A stretch of 22,761 bases of DNA from positions 1 to 22,761 of the IMG/VR virus record IMGVR_UViG_3300025070_000252. One strand, 5' to 3'. The position numbers and the translations under genes were made by a program. Origin of the DNA: a virus. Position 1 is the first letter of the stretch; the number at the start of each line of letters is the position of its first letter. Below the pieces are notes generated by a model. That model was not told the DNA's origin. It ran no database searches and saw only the letters and a list, made by a program, of their open reading frames with translations. Positions 1 to 7,189 of the stretch are shown here, one piece after another.

Positions 1-101
1 TTGGCGGCACTTCTTCTGGCATTTCGATGCCTAGATCGAATGAGCTGATTAAAAAGTTTGGTTATGAGCCGGTTGGCTCTCAGTATAGGAAGGTTTTGTA
101 A
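1..101 (+). CDS. C-terminus of a probable GNAT-type acetyltransferase (partial)
   Basis: An open frame enters from the left edge (first whole codon at base 3) and stops at TAA 99-101, leaving 32 visible residues. The tail reads NELIKKFGYEPVGSQYRKVL. Its F-G-Y-E-P-V-G-x-x-Y pattern is how many GNAT N-acetyltransferases end (the 'GF.pvG..Y' strand after the last helix). Several T7-like phages carry an acetyltransferase-like gene just upstream of the portal, which fits the position. The acetyl-CoA-binding loop lies outside the window, so activity cannot be judged. The stop overlaps the next start by one base (TAATG), implying the same transcript. The family call rests on a short tail and is tentative. 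Confidence 0.45.
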   Translation, partial: GGTSSGISMPRSNELIKKFGYEPVGSQYRKVL

Positions 102-685
102 TGGGTGGATGTTTAGACTTTACGCCAAAAGACACAACGCGCGACGAAGGTGCTCCTAGAGGTTCCACTATGAACGCACCTAAAAACAGTGCGACTGACG
201 ATCTTTTAATGGATATTGGCATTAAAGAGAAGAACGATGTTTATGATCGTGATTTGGCTGAACGGCAGGCAAGATCTATGGCCGCTGTCGAACAAATGAT
301 GAAGAGCGACAACGATGATCCTGTTCCTGTGGCAGCGGTTACTGCAACTGACACCGCAACTGACACAGCCGCAGACACAACCACTACGCTTGATACCGAA
401 ACTGACACTGCCTTGACGGAAGTTGAAACGATTAGTCAGGACACGTTTAGCGAAGACGCTGATTTTGTTGGCGAGGCTGATCCTGTTTCATCTGTTGGCA
501 CTGCTGCTGGCGGGGCTGCCCAGGCTGCTGCTGCAAGTGCAACCTCTGTTGGCCCTGCTGAAGATGAGGCGATTGACCTTATGAAGAAGGGGCGCCGATC
601 AACTATTCTTACGACACCTAGCGGTTTGCTTGGTTCTGGCGAGGAAGACAAGAAGACGCGGCGCCGCCGGTCATTGATTGGATAG
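101..685 (+). CDS. Small protein with disordered Thr/Asp-rich middle, upstream of portal
   Basis: This 194-residue protein has no function I recognise. The ATG at 101 is supported by AGGAAGG at 87-93 (7-base spacer) and by overlap with the preceding stop. Three parts are visible. Residues 1-75 are charged and probably helical. Residues 81-104 are low-complexity Thr/Ala/Asp with a four-residue A-T-D-T period, followed by an Ala/Gly-rich stretch, and look disordered. A basic C-terminus contains GRRSTILTTPSGLLG (about 164-178) and ends in RRRRSLIG. Short basic 'R-S/T-I/L-L-T' tails occur in small proteins beside the portal in other T7-like phages. By position it could be a minor virion or connector-associated protein, but this is inference. 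The next gene's product ends in a similar tail. Confidence 0.8.
   Translation: MGGCLDFTPKDTTRDEGAPRGSTMNAPKNSATDDLLMDIGIKEKNDVYDRDLAERQARSMAAVEQMMKSDNDDPVPVAAVTATDTATDTAADTTTTLDTETDTALTEVETISQDTFSEDADFVGEADPVSSVGTAAGGAAQAAAASATSVGPAEDEAIDLMKKGRRSTILTTPSGLLGSGEEDKKTRRRRSLIG
341..412 (+). repeat. Short tandem coding repeat (A-T-D-T)
   Basis: GCAACTGACAC occurs at 344-354 and again at 356-366, a 12-base period. Degenerate copies continue to about 412. It encodes the Thr/Asp-rich, probably disordered middle of the 194-residue protein. The period is a multiple of three, so copy-number change would keep the frame. Confidence 0.6.
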
Positions 686-689
686 CATT

Positions 690-905
690 ATGCTTATTAA
701 GAAAAAGAAGCTGAGCAATATTGCGGGGATTATGGGCGGCAATGCTGCCCAGCCTGCTGCGTTGCTTGGGCAATCTACTGTTGATCCTTTGGAGCGTGCG
801 CAGCAAAAGATGGCTGGTCGGACGCAAGGCGGTGCGGTTGAGGGTGTTAAGGATTCCAAATCGCGCCCTAAGCGTACATTGATGACAAGTTATGGGATAA
901 AATAA
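690..905 (+). CDS. Small basic protein of unknown function before portal
   Basis: The product is 71 residues from ATG 690. An in-frame TTG at 678 would add four residues, but it overlaps the previous gene and neither start has a clear ribosome binding site, so the start is uncertain. The protein opens with a lysine run (MLIKKKKLSNIAGIMGG), has a Gly/Ala/Gln-rich middle, and ends in RPKRTLMTSYGIK. That ending resembles the R-S-T-I-L-T segment of the preceding 194-residue protein. There is no membrane segment or known domain. Its TAA overlaps the portal ATG (TAATG at 903-907), so the two are probably translationally coupled. A minor head or connector-associated role is a guess from position only. 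Confidence 0.7.
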   Translation: MLIKKKKLSNIAGIMGGNAAQPAALLGQSTVDPLERAQQKMAGRTQGGAVEGVKDSKSRPKRTLMTSYGIK

Positions 906-2506
906 TGGCAGAAGTAAAACCCTTAGTTGCTCGGTTAGATAAGCGATACAAGACGTTACAAAGCCAAAGAACCAATTGGGAGTCCCACTGGCAGGAGCTT
1001 GCTGATTTCATGCTGCCTCGTAAGGCGGATATTACCAAGAAGCGAACCCAGGGCGACAAGCGCACTGACTTAATATTTGACGGCACGGCAATTCACGCTG
1101 TTGAGTTGTTGGCGTCTTCGTTGCATGGCATGCTGACTTCTCCAAGCACTCCTTGGTTTTCAATGCGTTACCGCGACACCGCCTTGCAGCGAGACGATGC
1201 TGCGAATGAGTGGCTAGAGATCTGCATGGATCAGATGTACCAGCATTTCAATCGTTCTAACTTTCAGCAAGAAATCCATGAGCTGTATTATGATTTGGTT
1301 GTTTTTGGCACGGGGTCTTTTTACGTTGAGTCTGAAGGCGATGGCTTGCGTTTTGCGTGTCGCCACATTGCCGAGGTTTGCATAAGCGAAGATCCTAGTG
1401 GCAGGGTTGACACTGTTTACCGTAAGTTCAAGTTAACGGCCCGTGCGATTGCCATGCAGTTTCCTGGTGCGAAAATGCCGCGTCAGGTCGAAAAAGATTT
1501 AAAAGATGATCCTTATAAGGAGCATCAAGTAATCCACGCTGTCTTTCCGCGCAGCGAGGCGTCTGGCAAGTTAGCCAAGAACAAGCCTGTCGCGTCTGTT
1601 TATTATTTGGCTGACAATCGTGAGCTGCTTTCCGAGGGTGGCTTTGACGAATTTCCGTTTATGTGTCCGCGCTTTGTAAAAGACAGCGTCTCTACTTACG
1701 GCAGATCGCCGGCGATGACTGCCTTGCCTGACGTTAAGATGTTGAACAAGATGTCTGAAACTACGATCAAGGCGGCTCAAAAGCAGATTGATCCGCCTTT
1801 AATGGTTCCAGATGACGGTTTTATGATGCCTGTGCGTACTACACCAGGCGCGTTAAACTTTTACCGCTCGGGGACACGGGATCGGTTGGAGCCTTTGAAC
1901 ATTGGCGCAAACAATCCTTTGGGCTTGAACATGGAAGAGCAGCGTCGAAATGCGATACGTCAAGCTTTTTATGTGGATCAGTTGCTGTTAGGCCAAGGCT
2001 CCAACATGACAGCAACTGAGGTATTGCAGAGGAACGAGGAGAAAATGCGTTTGCTCGGCCCTGTTTTAGGACGGTTGCAGGCCGAGCTACTCCAGCCGCT
2101 GATCGACCGTTCCTTTGCTTTACTTCTCAGAGCTGGCCTACTTCCAGAGCCGCCTGAAGAGTTGCAAGGGCAAAGCATTGATATAGAATACGTTTCTCCA
2201 CTTGCCAAGGCTCAAAAGCTTACAGACTTGCAGGCTATGCTGCGCGGGTTTGAGATTTTGCTTCAGGTTAGCGAGGTTGCTCCTGTTACTGATTACTTGG
2301 ACGGCGACAAGATGGTTCAGTATTTGGTTGAGACAGCAGGCTTGCCGGCCCGGGTTATCAGGGGTTCTGATGAGGTTGAGCAGGTTCGCAAGGAGCAGGC
2401 CGAGCAGGCTCAGGTTCAGGAGCAGATGCAGCGTGAGATGATGGCGTCTGAGGCTGCTGGCAATGTTGCGCCTTTGGTTAAGGCCACTCAGGGTGGTGGT
2501 CAATGA
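905..2506 (+). CDS. Head-tail connector (portal) protein, T7 gp8 family
   Basis: This is the portal protein. Twelve copies form the ring at one capsid vertex through which DNA is packaged and ejected, and the tail is built onto it. It has 533 residues, close to T7 gp8 (536). Family marks include the N-terminal pattern of paired Arg/Trp helices (R-x-x-W-E-S-H-W at about 22-29), LTSPSTPWF at 77-85, FGTGSF at 134-139 and a Gln/Glu-rich helical C-terminus that ends in a flexible Gly/Gln tail. It starts in a TAATG overlap with the preceding gene and ends in an ATGA overlap with the next one, so the head genes are coupled. The homology call is firm. Confidence 0.96.
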   Translation: MAEVKPLVARLDKRYKTLQSQRTNWESHWQELADFMLPRKADITKKRTQGDKRTDLIFDGTAIHAVELLASSLHGMLTSPSTPWFSMRYRDTALQRDDAANEWLEICMDQMYQHFNRSNFQQEIHELYYDLVVFGTGSFYVESEGDGLRFACRHIAEVCISEDPSGRVDTVYRKFKLTARAIAMQFPGAKMPRQVEKDLKDDPYKEHQVIHAVFPRSEASGKLAKNKPVASVYYLADNRELLSEGGFDEFPFMCPRFVKDSVSTYGRSPAMTALPDVKMLNKMSETTIKAAQKQIDPPLMVPDDGFMMPVRTTPGALNFYRSGTRDRLEPLNIGANNPLGLNMEEQRRNAIRQAFYVDQLLLGQGSNMTATEVLQRNEEKMRLLGPVLGRLQAELLQPLIDRSFALLLRAGLLPEPPEELQGQSIDIEYVSPLAKAQKLTDLQAMLRGFEILLQVSEVAPVTDYLDGDKMVQYLVETAGLPARVIRGSDEVEQVRKEQAEQAQVQEQMQREMMASEAAGNVAPLVKATQGGGQ

Positions 2507-2712
2507 AGCAAATAGACGATCTGAAGTTAGCTTACCGGCGCACCTTTAATACAGAGGATGGCGCAAAAGTTTTAAGTGATCTTAAATCCAGGTTTGGATA
2601 TGAGACAACCACGTTTTCGGACAATCCTTATGAAACTGCATTTAATGAAGGTCAGCGCGCAGCGGTGCTGCTGATTGTCCGTATGCTGACCGAAGAGAAG
2701 GAAAAACGATGA
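2503..2712 (+). CDS. Bbp19-like small head-region protein
   Basis: This 69-residue protein lies between portal and scaffold, where T7-like marine and Bordetella BPP-1-like phages often keep a similarly sized gene of the Bbp19 family. Visible family traits are AYRRTFNTEDG near the N-terminus (about 10-20), then V-L-x-D-L, and ETAFNEGQRAAVLLIVRML (about 44-62), probably a helix. It is soluble and has no membrane segment. Its biochemical role is not established; a minor head or connector function is inferred from location. Both junctions are four-base ATGA overlaps (2503-2506 and 2709-2712), so it sits in one coupled block with portal and scaffold. Confidence 0.85.
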   Translation: MKQIDDLKLAYRRTFNTEDGAKVLSDLKSRFGYETTTFSDNPYETAFNEGQRAAVLLIVRMLTEEKEKR

Positions 2713-3518
2713 GCGAAGAGGCAATCCAAGACACTGGATCTCAAGAAGTCGCAGGGGGTGCAGAAGCTGCGCCTGTAGGATTTTTGGACAGTTTACCAGA
2801 GGATCTGCGTGGCGAGCCGTCACTGCGGACGTTTACAGACCCAGCCAGCTTGGCGAAAAGCTATGTGAACGCGCAGCGCATGATTGGCGCTGATAAAATT
2901 GCAAAGCCTGGTAAGAGCTGGACAGATGACCAGTACAATGAGTTTTACAATTCTGTTGGCCGGCCAGAAAGTGCTGACGCTTATGAAATGAACTTAGGCG
3001 ATGGCATGAACGAAGATGCTATCTCTGGCCTAAAGCAGGCTATGTGGGAAGCTGGGTTGCAGCCTCGCCAGGTAGATCGCATTGCTAAGTTTATCAACGA
3101 GACAGGTGAGACATCTGCGGCAGAGGCTGAGAGTCGCGCAGAGAGCGCCGTATATGAGTCAAAGCAAGTTCTGCGGCAAGAGTTCGGCCAAGCGTATGAA
3201 CAGCGCATAGAAATGGCTCAGAAAGCCGCCAAGACATTGCTGGGCGAAAAGGGCATGGACATGTTCGGGGATGTGCAGCTTTCGGATGGCCGCATGCTTG
3301 GAGATCACCCAGAAGTTATAAAAATGTTTTCTGCCTTGGCAGAGCAGATTGGAGAAGACAATTTGGTTGGTGAACCAACTGAGCTTGTAATGACTCCAAA
3401 TGAGGCTCAGTCTCGAATTACAGAGATGACTAGACGAGATGGCCCATATTTTGATAAGATGCACCCAGAGCATAGCGCATACGTTGAAGAAGTGCTAAGG
3501 CTCAGAGAGTATCTATAG
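2709..3518 (+). CDS. Capsid scaffolding (assembly) protein, T7 gp9-like
   Basis: This is the scaffold that guides procapsid assembly and leaves before DNA fills the head. It has 269 residues and is acidic, with a disordered Glu/Gln/Ala-rich start and the conserved segment FLDSLPEDLRGEPSLRTF (25-42), followed by A-x-S-Y-V-N-A-Q-R-M-I-G (about 49-60). The middle is mostly helical, and the C-terminus is charged (YVEEVLRLREYL), as expected for a capsid-contacting tail. No protease domain is visible. The call combines this N-terminal pattern, typical of scaffolds in T7-like phages, with the position between portal and capsid. A 130-base non-coding leader follows, so this gene closes the first coupled block. 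Confidence 0.9.
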   Translation: MSEEAIQDTGSQEVAGGAEAAPVGFLDSLPEDLRGEPSLRTFTDPASLAKSYVNAQRMIGADKIAKPGKSWTDDQYNEFYNSVGRPESADAYEMNLGDGMNEDAISGLKQAMWEAGLQPRQVDRIAKFINETGETSAAEAESRAESAVYESKQVLRQEFGQAYEQRIEMAQKAAKTLLGEKGMDMFGDVQLSDGRMLGDHPEVIKMFSALAEQIGEDNLVGEPTELVMTPNEAQSRITEMTRRDGPYFDKMHPEHSAYVEEVLRLREYL

Positions 3519-3598
3519 TGGAAAACCGTAAGGCCCACGACATCAAACCTGTGAGACAGGTGGACTAACTGGCCTAAGCAGTAGCACGGCCCCGCCAG
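3518..3598 (+). promoter_or_regulatory. Folded non-coding leader upstream of the capsid gene
   Basis: The 130 bases between scaffold stop and capsid start hold no reading frame but several inverted repeats. GTGG 3518-3521 pairs with CCAC 3535-3538 and encloses CC-GTAA-GG (3526-3533), a GNRA-type loop. ACCTGT-GAG-ACAGGT at 3547-3561 is a perfect six-pair hairpin. CTGGC 3569-3573 pairs with GCCAG 3594-3598. AGGCC 3531-3535 could alternatively pair with GGCCT 3571-3575. It could be an mRNA-stabilising or RNase-processed leader, or surround a phage promoter. No sigma-70-like promoter was recognised. Its function is inference. Confidence 0.55.
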
Positions 3599-3636
3599 GG
3601 ATAACCAAGCGCAGTAACATTAACTGAAACAAAGCT

Positions 3637-3643
3637 AAGGAGG
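3637..3643 (+). promoter_or_regulatory. Strong Shine-Dalgarno site of the capsid gene
   Basis: AAGGAGG lies five bases before ATG 3649. It is the longest ribosome binding site seen in the window, which suits the most abundant virion protein. Confidence 0.85.
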
Positions 3644-3648
3644 ACATC

Positions 3649-4515
3649 ATGTCCACTCAAGTAACTACAGCTTTCGTCAATCAGTTTTCGTCAAATATCC
3701 AAATGCTGTCTCAGCAAATGGGTTCTCTGCTGCGCAACGCAGTGGATGTCGAAAGCGTAAACGGCGAAAAAGCATTTTTCGATCAAGTTGGAGCAGCCGC
3801 TGCTGTTCTTCGTACAACCCGTCACTCAGATACACCGTTGATTGATACGCCGCACTCGCGCCGTATGGTCACAATGTCTGACTACGAATATGCTGACCTG
3901 ATCGACGATCAGGACAAGGTTCGTATGCTTGTCGATCCAACGTCCACATATTCCCGTGCCGCCGCGGCTGCTATGGGTCGGGCTATGGATGACGTTATCA
4001 TCACTGCGGCTTTGGGCGACTCGCTCACAGGCAAAGATGGCTCGACAACTACAGCGTTTGACACAACAAACAATCAAATCGCTGCTGGCGCTGCTGGCTT
4101 AACATTGGCGAAATTGATTGAAGCCAAGGAAATCCTTGATGCTGGCAATGTTGATCCATCTATCCCACGTTACATTGCTTGTTCGCCTAAGCAGGTCACT
4201 GATCTGCTGAACAACACAACTGTAACTTCAAGCGATTACAACACTGTAAAAGCTTTGGCGATGGGTGAAATCAACACTTTTGTTGGCTTCAACTTCATTG
4301 TTTCAAACCGCTTGGGCGTTGACGGCTCTTCTGACCGCCGTTGCTTCGCATGGGCTGAAGACGGCATCAAAGTCGCTATGGGTAAAGAGCCTACAGCGCG
4401 CATTGATGAACGTGCCGACAAGTCTTACGCAACTCAAGTTTACTACTGCCAAACTCTTGGTGCGACCCGCATGGAAGAGTCTAAGGTTGTTGAGCTTTTG
4501 TGCGTAGAATCATAA
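3649..4515 (+). CDS. Major capsid protein
   Basis: This is the main shell protein. It has 288 residues, shorter than T7 gp10A (345) and near the size of capsid proteins in many other podoviruses. The N-terminus (V-x-x-F-V-N-Q-F-S-S-N-I-Q-M-L-S-Q-Q) resembles this capsid family, as does SDYEYADLIDDQDKVRML (about 77-94), which would correspond to the extended-loop and spine-helix region of an HK97-like fold. Later segments include A-A-A-A-M-G-R-A-M-D-D and GFNFIVSNRLG (about 217-227). The HK97 fold is inferred from family membership. It is the only gene here flanked on both sides by substantial non-coding DNA, with a strong ribosome binding site before it and a strong hairpin after it, consistent with a separately boosted transcript. 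The start is unambiguous. Confidence 0.95.
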   Translation: MSTQVTTAFVNQFSSNIQMLSQQMGSLLRNAVDVESVNGEKAFFDQVGAAAAVLRTTRHSDTPLIDTPHSRRMVTMSDYEYADLIDDQDKVRMLVDPTSTYSRAAAAAMGRAMDDVIITAALGDSLTGKDGSTTTAFDTTNNQIAAGAAGLTLAKLIEAKEILDAGNVDPSIPRYIACSPKQVTDLLNNTTVTSSDYNTVKALAMGEINTFVGFNFIVSNRLGVDGSSDRRCFAWAEDGIKVAMGKEPTARIDERADKSYATQVYYCQTLGATRMEESKVVELLCVES

Positions 4516-4517
4516 GG

Positions 4518-4545
4518 TTTAAGGGGCGGTTCGCCGCCCCTTAAA
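4518..4545 (+). terminator. Hairpin terminator after the capsid gene
   Basis: A perfect 12-pair stem (TTTAAGGGGCGG with CCGCCCCTTAAA) is closed by a TTCG tetraloop at 4530-4533, three bases after the capsid stop. The loop is the extra-stable UUCG type. The U-tract is short (the TTAAATTC that follows), so termination may be partial, allowing reduced read-through into the tail genes. T7 likewise has a terminator after its capsid gene. Because the A/T ends of the stem are symmetrical, it could act on either strand or protect the 3' end. Confidence 0.88.
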
Positions 4546-4563
4546 TTCACATGGAGAGAGCTG

Positions 4564-5169
4564 ATGACCAGTACGGTTGATATTGCAAACTACGCGCTGA
4601 ACAGCTTGGGTGCGAATAACATTTCAAGCTTTGAAGAAAACAGCAAGCCAGCGCGCCTAATCAACCAAAGGTTTGATAGTGTCCGCGACAGCGTGTTTCG
4701 TGCGCATCCTTGGAACTGTCTTTTGCGCCGCGCAGAGCTGGCAAAGGAAAGCGATTCCCCTCCTTTCGGATATGCAAATCAGTTTGCTTTGCCGACAAAT
4801 CCATACTGCCTTAGAGTTCTGGAGTTTAGCAACGGAAATTTGTCATACCCGCAGGATAACATGTTTAGCAACACTGGCGGCCCTGTGTTCGTTATTGAAG
4901 GGCGAAAGCTGCTTTCTGACGAAGGCGTTGCCAAAATAAAATATGTTGCTCGGGTCACAGACCCTCAAGAGTATGATGCCAATCTGATTGACACTTTGGC
5001 AGCGGCTATAGCGTTTGAGGTCAGTTACGCTATTACTGGCTCCAACACTGTCAAGCAAATGATGGCGGCAGAATACTCTGACAAATTAAAACAAGCCGCC
5101 TTTGTTGATGGCACTGAAGGCGCGCCGCAGCGCCTGGAAGCAAGCGAATTTATTGAGTCGAGGTTCTAA
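4564..5169 (+). CDS. Tail tubular protein A (T7 gp11 family)
   Basis: This protein forms the upper ring of the short tail, joining portal to nozzle and acting as a gatekeeper. It has 201 residues, against 196 in T7 gp11. Family signatures are V-D-I-A-N-Y-A-L-N-S-L-G (5-16), then V-R-D-S-V-F-R-A-H-P-W-N-C (40-52), where the R-A-H-P-W-N block is highly typical. Later come FALPTNPYCLRVLEF and a C-terminal helical stretch. GGAGAG at 4553-4558 supports ATG 4564. The gene directly follows the capsid terminator and ends in a TAATG overlap with tail tubular protein B (5167-5171), so the two tail-tube genes are coupled. Confidence 0.95.
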   Translation: MTSTVDIANYALNSLGANNISSFEENSKPARLINQRFDSVRDSVFRAHPWNCLLRRAELAKESDSPPFGYANQFALPTNPYCLRVLEFSNGNLSYPQDNMFSNTGGPVFVIEGRKLLSDEGVAKIKYVARVTDPQEYDANLIDTLAAAIAFEVSYAITGSNTVKQMMAAEYSDKLKQAAFVDGTEGAPQRLEASEFIESRF

Positions 5170-7178
5170 TGGCGCGATCAGCCCCAGCGATTAGCACGTT
5201 CACAGCAGGAGAAATCAGTCCGCGTCTTGAGGGGCGCGTTACGATTGAGAAGTACCGCGAGGGTCTGTCAGAGCTTACAAACATGATAGTGCAGCCTCAT
5301 GGTGGCGTTACGCGCCGCCCAGGCACAGAATATTTGGGTGAGGTGAAGGACAGCTCAAGCATTACTCGTTTGATACCTTTTGAGTTTAAAACAGCCGACA
5401 CATATGTTTTAGAGTTTGGCGATCAGTACATGCGGGTCTTCCGCAATGGTTTGCAGGTTCTTGTTGATAGTGCAAAGAGTGTCTCAAGAATCACAAAGTC
5501 TGATCCTGCCGCTTTCACAAGCTCCAACCACGGCTTCAGCGATGGCGATGAAGTTTACCTTTACAATGAAGGTGGTGGCATGACCGAGCTAGTTTCTCGA
5601 AACTATCTTATTGCAAATTCTGCAACTAACACGTTCACGCTGACTGACTTGTTTGGAAGGTATGTTGATGCGACAAGCTTTACCACCTACACCGGTTCAG
5701 GAGTTAGCGTTGACAAGCTGTTTGAGGTTGCAACGCCCTACACATCCGCGCAGGTAGGCGATGTGCGCTTTGCACAGTCTGCGGATGTTATGTACTTGGT
5801 GCATCCAAGCCACGCTGTCCGCACATTGTCTCGCACCGATCATAATGCTTGGACGTTTAATACTCCCACCATTAACGAAAACAACACGCCAGTTCTCACT
5901 AGCGTCGACAATTACCCTAGTGTTGTCACGTTTTTTGAACAGCGGTTGGTTTTTGCGGCAACTAACAACAATCCTCAGACGTTGTGGTTTTCTAAAAGTG
6001 CTGACTATTTAAATTTTCACACTGGCACTTCTGACGATGATGCTCTGATCTACACCATTGCGTCCAACAAAGTAAACGCAATCCGTTACCTGTCAGCTAC
6101 TCGAATACTTAACATTGGAACATCTGGCGGTGAGTATGTGCTGACAACAACTAATGGTGGGCCTGTTACGCCTACGCAGACAGTGATCCGCAAGTATTCT
6201 AACTATGGCTGTATTGACAGCGAAGTTGTCCAGGTTGCTGACGTTACCTTGTTTGCCCAGCGCGGAGCGCGCAAGGTCAGGGAGTTTCGTTATATAGGCG
6301 AGGTGGATGTTGCAGGTTATGCAGCCCCAGACATTACAATCCTGTCTGAGCATCTAACTGAAGGCGGCATAAGAGAGTTTGCTTATCAGCAAGAGCCTGA
6401 AAGTATTATATGGGCGCGCCGCACTGACGGCACTTTGCTTGGATTGACCTATCGGCGTGAAGAAGAAATTGTTGCGTGGCACAAACATATCATAGGCGGA
6501 GCGTTTGACGGTGGTCAGGCTAAGGTTGAAAGCATTATCACTTTGCCGACAGATAGCGGTGAGGATGAGCTTTACATGATTGTTAAGCGCACGATCAACG
6601 GCGTCACCAAGCAGTATGTTGAAGTGATGAAAACATTTGACTTTGGCAGCGACACGACTGCTGCCTTTTTTGTGGACAGCGGTTTGGTCTACTCAGGATC
6701 TGCAACCACAACTCTTTCTGGCCTGTATCACTTAGAGGGTGAAGATCTTTCGATACTAGCGAATGGCGCTACACATGCTGGAAAGACAGTTTCAGGCGGC
6801 GGTGTGACGTTAGATTTCTCCGCTACAACGGGCGCCGTTGGGTTTGGCTACACCAGTGAAATGCAAACACTGCGCTTAGAGTCTGGGTCTCAGGATGGCA
6901 CTTCCCAAGGCAAGCCAAAGCGCATACACGACATCACTGTGCGATTCCATGAAACGGTTGGTGCAGAGGTGGGCAGCGATTCGGAAAGTGCGGATAGAAT
7001 ATTTTTCCGCGACAGCTCTATGAATATGGATGAAGCTGTGCCATTATTCACAGGAGACAAGGAAATCGAGTTTGAAGGCGGTTTCGTTGACGGTGATCGC
7101 ATTTATGTGCGGCAATCACAGCCCCTGCCAATGACTGTTCTGGCGCTATATCCGCGCATGAACACATTTGATTTGTGA
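5169..7178 (+). CDS. Tail tubular protein B (T7 gp12-like nozzle)
   Basis: This forms the nozzle of the short tail, at the distal end of the DNA channel. It has 669 residues, somewhat shorter than T7 gp12 (794). Family marks are N-terminal: FTAGEISPRLEGR (11-23) and QPHGGVTRRPGT (42-53), followed by the I-P-F-E-F and Y-V-L-E-F-G-D-Q-Y-M-R-V strands (about 66-90). The rest is rich in beta structure, as expected for a nozzle, including F-F-E-Q-R-L-V-F-A-A-T-N near the middle. The start overlaps the tail tubular A stop. The following gene begins after a short gap containing its own ribosome binding site. Confidence 0.95.
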   Translation: MARSAPAISTFTAGEISPRLEGRVTIEKYREGLSELTNMIVQPHGGVTRRPGTEYLGEVKDSSSITRLIPFEFKTADTYVLEFGDQYMRVFRNGLQVLVDSAKSVSRITKSDPAAFTSSNHGFSDGDEVYLYNEGGGMTELVSRNYLIANSATNTFTLTDLFGRYVDATSFTTYTGSGVSVDKLFEVATPYTSAQVGDVRFAQSADVMYLVHPSHAVRTLSRTDHNAWTFNTPTINENNTPVLTSVDNYPSVVTFFEQRLVFAATNNNPQTLWFSKSADYLNFHTGTSDDDALIYTIASNKVNAIRYLSATRILNIGTSGGEYVLTTTNGGPVTPTQTVIRKYSNYGCIDSEVVQVADVTLFAQRGARKVREFRYIGEVDVAGYAAPDITILSEHLTEGGIREFAYQQEPESIIWARRTDGTLLGLTYRREEEIVAWHKHIIGGAFDGGQAKVESIITLPTDSGEDELYMIVKRTINGVTKQYVEVMKTFDFGSDTTAAFFVDSGLVYSGSATTTLSGLYHLEGEDLSILANGATHAGKTVSGGGVTLDFSATTGAVGFGYTSEMQTLRLESGSQDGTSQGKPKRIHDITVRFHETVGAEVGSDSESADRIFFRDSSMNMDEAVPLFTGDKEIEFEGGFVDGDRIYVRQSQPLPMTVLALYPRMNTFDL

Positions 7179-7189
7179 GGTGATTGAGT

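Noticed and set aside
2138-2503. Minus-strand frame of 121 codons
   Set aside because: It is antisense to the portal C-terminus. The leucine-rich sequence is explained by the Gln/Glu/Lys codons on the other strand.
4500-4530. Programmed frameshift at the capsid end, as in T7 gene 10
   Set aside because: No slippery heptamer is seen before the stop, and the hairpin begins only after the stop codon, so it fits a terminator better.
7184-7189. TTG 7184 as start of the gp14-like gene
   Set aside because: AGGTGA directly abuts the TTG, leaving no spacer. ATG 7190 has a six-base spacer and a natural hydrophobic start.
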